Assembly (NCBI RefSeq): GCF_007753265.1
Contig: NZ_CP036349.1
Coordinates: forward strand, 2,203,363-2,267,362
DNA length: 64,000 nucleotides
Origin: Botrimarina mediterranea
Lineage (GTDB): Bacteria; Planctomycetota; Planctomycetia; Pirellulales; Lacipirellulaceae
Direction: 5' to 3'
Shown here in pieces: positions 59,588-64,000 of this stretch. Below the pieces are notes generated by a model. That model saw only the letters and a list, made by a program, of their open reading frames with translations. It had not been told where the DNA came from and searched no databases. A program made the translations under genes and the position numbers. Positions within the stretch are counted from its first letter, which is position 1, and every line of letters starts with the position of its first letter.

Positions 59588-60748
59588 TCAACGGATCTGG
59601 ATCCGCTTCGCGGCTTCTTCAGCATCTTTTTCGTTTTCCTGGTAGTAGAGTTCCGTGGTCCGTATCGACGAATGCCCAGCGAGAGACTTGGCCTGTTGCA
59701 TCGTGGCGCCGTTGTTAAGGGCGCTCGTGATCGAAGTCTTGCGCAGCGAGTGCGTGCAGACCGCCCGGCGGCCAGGTCGTACGACCTGGATGCCCGCCAG
59801 GCGGGCGTACTTCTTGACGATGTTCCGGATGCGGTGCGTCGTGAGGTGCCGGTCCTCGACACTTTTTCCGTCACGTCCGATTGGCGGGAAGAGGGGAAAT
59901 TCTGACTTATCGGCGATGCCCGCTCGTTCGACCCAAGCGAGCACGGCGGACGAAGCGTCGATGAGCGCCTTGCGTTCTTCCTTGCTTCCTTTCTCGGTCA
60001 CCGTCAAAAACCAGTCGGCGCCGCTGCGGTCGAGGCTGCCGACTGTGGCGTGAGCGACGGCGCTCGCCCGGCAAGTCGTCATGATGTAGGTGAAGAGTAG
60101 CGCGTGGTCGCGGCAGCCGATAAGCGTCTTGGTGTCCGGCGTGTGGAGGAGATTCCTGGCCTCTTGCTCGGTGAGAGCCGGGGTCGTGTTCTTCTTGACC
60201 CGTGGGCTTTCGACCGCCTGGATGTCGCCGACCGTCTTCCAGTCGACTAGGCCCTTGCGGCCGAATTGCTGATAAGCCCCGCGAATGACCGATAAGACTC
60301 GGCAGATGGTCGTTGGCTTTTTGCCGGCTTGCGACAGCGACTCCTTGTAGAGGGCGACATGGTCCGCGGTGACTTCGAGTGGGTGGACGCCAAGCGCTGA
60401 GAAGTGCCGGAGAAACGTCGCTAGGTCACCGAGATACGCCCGGCGGCTGTGTTCGCTTGGGCACTTGTCGCAAAGCCACGGAACGACCGCCGCAAGCGGG
60501 TCGTGAGCACCCAGTGCCGGAATTAGACGACGGAGACAACTGGCCACTCGGGCGGCAGTAGAGAGGTCCTCGGGGATAGCGAGCTCGCCGAAGGAACTTG
60601 AACCGTTCGCATGACTTGGCGGACCGACCAGTTTGGCCGAGAGATTCGCGGTAAGGCCTGCTTGTTCTTTCTCTTCTCGCTTCTTCAAACGTGTTCCACT
60701 TCGCCGAAATAGGACGTCACTTTGACATCCTATAAAGCACATTATCAT
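59588..60748 (-). CDS. XerC/D-like tyrosine recombinase
   Basis: 386 residues from the ATG at 60748; an internal TTG (LKKREEKE) is possible since the first ~40 residues are not conserved. The core-binding domain includes CPSEHSRRAYLGDLATFLRHF and the catalytic domain TTCRASAVAHATVG (Arg), THSLRKTSITSAL (HxxR), GHSSIRTTELYYQ (His and Tyr). It may resolve or integrate the element, or serve a different nested element. The second tyrosine recombinase in the window. Confidence 0.88.
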   Translation of the reverse strand: MIMCFIGCQSDVLFRRSGTRLKKREEKEQAGLTANLSAKLVGPPSHANGSSSFGELAIPEDLSTAARVASCLRRLIPALGAHDPLAAVVPWLCDKCPSEHSRRAYLGDLATFLRHFSALGVHPLEVTADHVALYKESLSQAGKKPTTICRVLSVIRGAYQQFGRKGLVDWKTVGDIQAVESPRVKKNTTPALTEQEARNLLHTPDTKTLIGCRDHALLFTYIMTTCRASAVAHATVGSLDRSGADWFLTVTEKGSKEERKALIDASSAVLAWVERAGIADKSEFPLFPPIGRDGKSVEDRHLTTHRIRNIVKKYARLAGIQVVRPGRRAVCTHSLRKTSITSALNNGATMQQAKSLAGHSSIRTTELYYQENEKDAEEAAKRIQIR

Positions 60749-60958
60749 GCCTGGCAGTCGAGGCGCAAGGGACACGATGGCAGTAGAGGTAAACTCGCGA
60801 CCGACGGCGTTCCTGAAGAATTGTTGACCACGATCCCCAAATCGATAGGATGCAAGTAGCTCTAACGAGCCGGTTTTTAATCGCTGGGGGAGGCGTCGCC
60901 TTTAATGGCATTAGCCCAGCGAGCCCGAGGTTCTAGGACGTCGGGTGGCCTCGACAAC

Positions 60959-61003
60959 ACATCGCCCCGTGAACAGTCGCCATACGCGTTCACGGGGCGA
61001 TGT
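60959..61003. terminator. Strong hairpin near the recombinase gene
   Basis: ACATCGCCCCGTGAAC and GTTCACGGGGCGATGT form a 16-bp perfect stem with a 13-base loop, followed on the forward strand by CTTTTGT. The next gene on the reverse strand stops at 61060. It is a likely bidirectional or forward-strand terminator. Confidence 0.65.
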
Positions 61004-61059
61004 CTTTTGTGCCGCGAGTGGTTTCTAAGCCCGTGCGTCGCGAGCCGAGCGTTCTCGAG

Positions 61060-61308
61060 TTATCTCGCAACAAGACGCTTCTCAAAGGCAGCGACGAATT
61101 TCGGCAGTGTGTCGCCTGTCGCGTGGCACCACTGGCGGAGTTGGACGAGGTCGACCCGACGGTCGCCACGCTCCCATTTGCTGACAAACGACTGACTGAC
61201 CCCCAGCTTCTTGGCCATCTGGGCTTGGGTCAGCGACGCCGCCTCCCGCCGCTCCCGGAGCAGGGTCACCAACAATCGGTGCTCGCGGGTGAAAGGGGTT
61301 TTTTCCAT
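61060..61308 (-). CDS. XRE-family helix-turn-helix regulator
   Basis: 82 residues: LRERREAASLTQAQMAKKLGVSQSFVSKWERGDRRVDLVQLRQWCHATG is a complete XRE/Cro-like HTH. It is divergent from the small membrane-protein gene that starts at 61449, with short inverted repeats between them. The protein probably represses its own promoter and neighbouring genes, controlling element activity. Confidence 0.88.
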   Translation of the reverse strand: MEKTPFTREHRLLVTLLRERREAASLTQAQMAKKLGVSQSFVSKWERGDRRVDLVQLRQWCHATGDTLPKFVAAFEKRLVAR

Positions 61309-61344
61309 CGGACGGCTGCTTGATCGGCAAGGCCGCCGGATGCT

Positions 61345-61380
61345 ATAGTCCGGACTGGATTATTCCAAAAAGGACTAATG
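61345..61380. promoter_or_regulatory. Candidate XRE operator
   Basis: Between the divergent starts lie the perfect 10-base palindrome AGTCCGGACT (61347-61356), the inverted pair GGA..TCC around TTAT (61357-61366) and GGACTA (61372-61377), inverted relative to TAGTCC. Closely spaced short palindromes beside a small HTH gene often form its operators. This is inferred from position. Confidence 0.4.
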
Positions 61381-61448
61381 AGGCGCAAAGCACCTTCCAT
61401 CACCCACTCGCCCGATGCCCGAAGGCGTCTTGTTTCCGAGGCCGACGC

Positions 61449-62156
61449 ATGACTCCGGTCACCGACCGGAGTTTTGGGCTGTTGATCGCCTACCTGCTGC
61501 CGGGGTTCTCGGCGCTGTGGCTGTGGGGGCGTCGCGTTCCCGCGATCAACAGCTGGCTGGCGACTGCCCCGCAGCATTCGCCGAGCGTTGGCGGATTCCT
61601 CTATGTCACCGTTTCGTCGGTGGCGGTCGGGCTCGTGCTAAGCACCCTCCGCTGGGCGATTGTCGATCGGCTCCACCACCACACAGGGCTGACGGCGCCC
61701 AAGTGGCGGGGCGCAGAGGATGGGCCTGCGATTGGCGTTTACCAACTCATGGTGGACCTCCACTACCGCTACTACCAGTTTTACGGGGCGTTCTTGCTGC
61801 TGGCTGTCGGCTTGCTGCTGTCGCCTCCGGGTGGCGAGTTGGGCGCGGCGCTGCGAACCGCATCAGGCCGGTTGTGGCTTGTGGCGCTCGCCTCGCTCTT
61901 TCTTGCCGCCTCCCGCGACACGCTCGAAAAATGTTACTCCCGTACGCCCTCCCTCTGGGCGTTTCCCGATTCCTTGAACTCCGATAGGAACGAACCGATG
62001 ACCAACGGTGGACCCCACGATGCTTGTGGCGAAGGTGGCGACGATGCAGGAGTACTACTAGCGGTGGACCAGGCCAGCTCTGCCCTCCCCGTCTTAGAGA
62101 CGGCAAAAGAGGAGCAGGAGAAAGCGTCTTCATCGACTGAGTTTCCGAGCGCCTAA
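61449..62156 (+). CDS. Small multi-span membrane protein
   Basis: 235 residues from the ATG at 61449; upstream in-frame sequence is unlikely to be coding. Four hydrophobic segments are visible: LLIAYLLPGFSALWLWG, FLYVTVSSVAVGLVLSTL, YGAFLLLAVGLLLSPP and LWLVALASLFLAAS. The C-terminal ~55 residues are an acidic, polar tail. No family is recognised; a channel or envelope role in the element is possible. It is divergent from the XRE gene, with which it may share regulation, and convergent with the TraD-like gene. Confidence 0.65.
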   Translation: MTPVTDRSFGLLIAYLLPGFSALWLWGRRVPAINSWLATAPQHSPSVGGFLYVTVSSVAVGLVLSTLRWAIVDRLHHHTGLTAPKWRGAEDGPAIGVYQLMVDLHYRYYQFYGAFLLLAVGLLLSPPGGELGAALRTASGRLWLVALASLFLAASRDTLEKCYSRTPSLWAFPDSLNSDRNEPMTNGGPHDACGEGGDDAGVLLAVDQASSALPVLETAKEEQEKASSSTEFPSA

Positions 62157-62183
62157 GCCGGCCGGCTTCTGACGCCTTGCGGG

Positions 62184-63854
62184 TCAGTCGGATCGCGACG
62201 AGGCAATTGCTTTCGGCAAGGCGTTCTCCTCCAAGCGGGCGACGCCACTCCGCGCGTGGCGTGTCTGGGCCCCCTCCCCACGAAGGTCGCTCCGTTTCCG
62301 AAGTCGTAGCCGCTGGCTGCCGGTGTTCTCCCCGGCATTCTCACCCGGCGCCAGCTGTAGCCGGCGACGATCGCCATCCGACCACGGGAAGACCCATTGC
62401 TCCGATACGGGGCGCAGCCGAATCGCTTCGGAACACTCCTGTGTCTCCGCAACGACGATCCCCTCCAGTTCCGTCGGAGCAATCCGAGACTTGTGGGCGC
62501 CGTGCTCGGCGGTGAGGAAGTAGCCGGTGAGGCCGTGCGAGCGGCTTGTGACGGGGAGCCCGTAGAACTCGCTCGGCAAGACGGCGTCTTTGATCACCCG
62601 CTGCTCGCTCCTCCCCTCCCCGCTCCCAAGCCGCGAGTTGTCCGAACGAAAAACTTCGAGGCACTCGTACTGCCCAACGAGCCCCGAGGCCCACTCGGCG
62701 GATTCTTTTGACTGGCAGCGAAGGAGGGCCTTGCTCCCGCATTGGGCGATGATTTCGCCTGCGATTTTTGCGCCGGCCGCCTCCTGAAAACCCTCGATGT
62801 CCTGGAAGGCGAGCACGAGACACACGCCCCGCGAACGCCCTTTGTCGGCGAGCATTGTGAGCTTGCCACTAGAGAGTATGCACCCTGCGAGCCGAAGCTC
62901 ATCGACCCAGACCCAGGTCCGACGGGCGCCCGAGTTGGGCTGCACGTCGATCTGCTCGGCGAGGAACCGAAACATGGTTCGGTTAATGACCTCTAGCGAC
63001 GCCGAGGCCGCCTCGTTGTCTCCGAGGAGCAGCACCGAGTTGTTGGTAAGCCAGTCTTTGAGAGAGAGCCGGCCCGAAACCCGCTGCCACTGGGCGGCGA
63101 CCGCCTCGTAAAAGACCATACTCGCGTAGATGGTCGAGGCCACACAGTGGCCGGTGTTGCTGTCGGGCAAGAATCCTTCCAGGGCGTCCCTCCCAAATTC
63201 GTCGCGGGAGAGCACGGCTTCTAGCCGCTCACGGCTCGTCGTCGCCAGCACCAAATCCGCGAAGGTCCACTCGCCGGGCGAGTGCTTGATGAGGCTGAGG
63301 ATGACGGCGCGGACGACCAGCCGGGCGGCGTTTGAGAAGTAGCGGTTCGTCCCCTCTTCGCCCTCAATAAGGGAACAAGCCAGGTTCAGCGCGTCGGTGG
63401 GGCTTGTGACGTCGGCTGCGATGTCCCACGCCACGGCTTTGGGGCGGTCGTCGCGGCTCTCGAAGGGATTGAGAGAATAGACGGGACCGGCGTAGCCGAT
63501 GTGGGCAAGATAAGCGGCCGAATCCCCTTTGGCGTCGTAGATGAGGACGCGCGCGTCGGGCGTCTCGTGCAACCGGAGGAGCACCTCCTTCATCAATCGT
63601 CGCTGCACGAGCGATTTCCCCGAGCCGGTAGCGCCTGCCGCCAGAAAATGCTGCGTGGCGGCCGATTCTGGTAGCACCATAGTTCCCCAGACGAGGGCGC
63701 CCGGATAGCAGCGATGATTCGCCCCAAGCCGCTTAGGGTTCTTGAGCGTGCGTCCACGGAGGTACCGCCTTGCCCGCACCCAGCGGGCGATCGGTTTGTG
63801 AGTGAGCGCAGCGACAACCAAGATCACGAGCGCCGCGACACGGAGCCCGTCCAT
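62184..63854 (-). CDS. TraD/VirD4-type type IV coupling ATPase
   Basis: 556 residues. An N-terminal membrane span (AALVILVVAALTHKPIA) is followed by LAAGATGSGKSLVQRRLM (Walker A), VLIYDAKGDSAAYL, PFESRDDRPKAVAWDIAADV, RYFSNAARLVVRAVIL, TWVWVDELRLAG (Walker B), LVLAFQDIEGFQ and ALLRCQSKESAEW. The order and motifs are those of TraG/TraD coupling proteins, which recruit relaxosomes to a type IV secretion channel. It overlaps the preceding gene by one base (TGATG). With the other coupling-like ATPase at 45.7 kb it strongly suggests a conjugative element. Confidence 0.88.
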   Translation of the reverse strand: MDGLRVAALVILVVAALTHKPIARWVRARRYLRGRTLKNPKRLGANHRCYPGALVWGTMVLPESAATQHFLAAGATGSGKSLVQRRLMKEVLLRLHETPDARVLIYDAKGDSAAYLAHIGYAGPVYSLNPFESRDDRPKAVAWDIAADVTSPTDALNLACSLIEGEEGTNRYFSNAARLVVRAVILSLIKHSPGEWTFADLVLATTSRERLEAVLSRDEFGRDALEGFLPDSNTGHCVASTIYASMVFYEAVAAQWQRVSGRLSLKDWLTNNSVLLLGDNEAASASLEVINRTMFRFLAEQIDVQPNSGARRTWVWVDELRLAGCILSSGKLTMLADKGRSRGVCLVLAFQDIEGFQEAAGAKIAGEIIAQCGSKALLRCQSKESAEWASGLVGQYECLEVFRSDNSRLGSGEGRSEQRVIKDAVLPSEFYGLPVTSRSHGLTGYFLTAEHGAHKSRIAPTELEGIVVAETQECSEAIRLRPVSEQWVFPWSDGDRRRLQLAPGENAGENTGSQRLRLRKRSDLRGEGAQTRHARSGVARLEENALPKAIASSRSD

Positions 63855-64000
63855 CAGCGAGTCCCTTCTAGCGTGTGCTGGATCGCCATCTCGTTCGGGC
63901 GGCTTAGGCTCATCATTCCGGCGAGTCCGTCGATGTCGAGAGCGGCCGCTTCGTAGGTGTAGAGATAAGTCGCGTGGCGTGCTCGGCTGGCGGCGACGTA
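63854..64000 (-). CDS. Hypothetical protein, C-terminal fragment
   Basis: Only the last 48 codons are in the window (reading YVAASRARHATYLYTYEAAALDIDG...MAIQHTLEGTR, stop TGA). The stop overlaps the coupling ATPase start. Too little is visible for a family call; position suggests a transfer-region gene of the element. Confidence 0.6.
   Translation of the reverse strand, partial: YVAASRARHATYLYTYEAAALDIDGLAGMMSLSRPNEMAIQHTLEGTR

Overview
The window is about 64 kb of GC-rich DNA that looks like a planctomycete chromosome, probably of the order Pirellulales. This is inferred from the style of the type II secretion operon, a DUF1580-like small DNA-binding protein, GSF/GSQ-rich secreted proteins, and intergenic palindromes (GGTCCGC..GCGGACC and 'cgcagagacgcagag' repeats). 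No species-level call is possible from the sequence alone.

Region 1 (1-18.8 kb) is the resident chromosome. It opens with a co-oriented, overlapping type II secretion operon: the end of gspG, then gspH, gspI, gspJ, gspK, gspL and a GspM/PilO-like protein with a GspC/PilP-like C-terminus. A reverse-strand exported protein follows; its 3' part is cut off by a frameshift. Then come the secretin gene gspD and a lipoprotein, a BON-domain protein, a large secreted protein of unknown role, and a membrane-anchored prenyltransferase/squalene-cyclase-fold protein. The region ends at an initiator tRNA-Met gene (18789-18862).

Region 2 (18.9-39.8 kb) starts with a tyrosine integrase immediately downstream of the tRNA and preceded by repeated CAACGG motifs. 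This is the left edge of a mobile island. Its first part is dense in defence-type genes: a class 3 lipase, a PD-(D/E)xK nuclease, a two-gene Gabija system (gajB-gajA), a small operon (Cys-rich protein, GIY-YIG protein, metallopeptidase interrupted by an in-frame TAG), an intact IS4-type insertion sequence with an 11-bp target duplication, an AAA-ATPase plus subtilisin pair matching IetAS, and a ~1275-residue protein with a nuclease-like N-terminus that is the best candidate for an undescribed effector.

Region 3 (40.1-64 kb) is nearly all reverse-strand and looks like the maintenance and transfer part of a conjugative or mobilisable element: a DUF1580-like protein, a Gp88-like protein, a vWA protein, replication-relaxation-like winged-helix proteins, two TraG/VirD4-type coupling ATPases, a CAP-domain protein, a tightly coupled four-gene vWA/kinase/membrane-protein operon (TerY-like), a Dam-type methyltransferase, an HTH-TPR regulator, a VapBC-like toxin-antitoxin pair, an ArdC-like antirestriction protein, a second tyrosine recombinase and an XRE regulator. 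The element runs off the right edge of the window, so its right attachment site is not visible. The simplest reading is one integrated element in the initiator tRNA gene carrying a defence cargo next to its integrase and conjugation/stability genes behind it. That these two parts form a single element is an inference.
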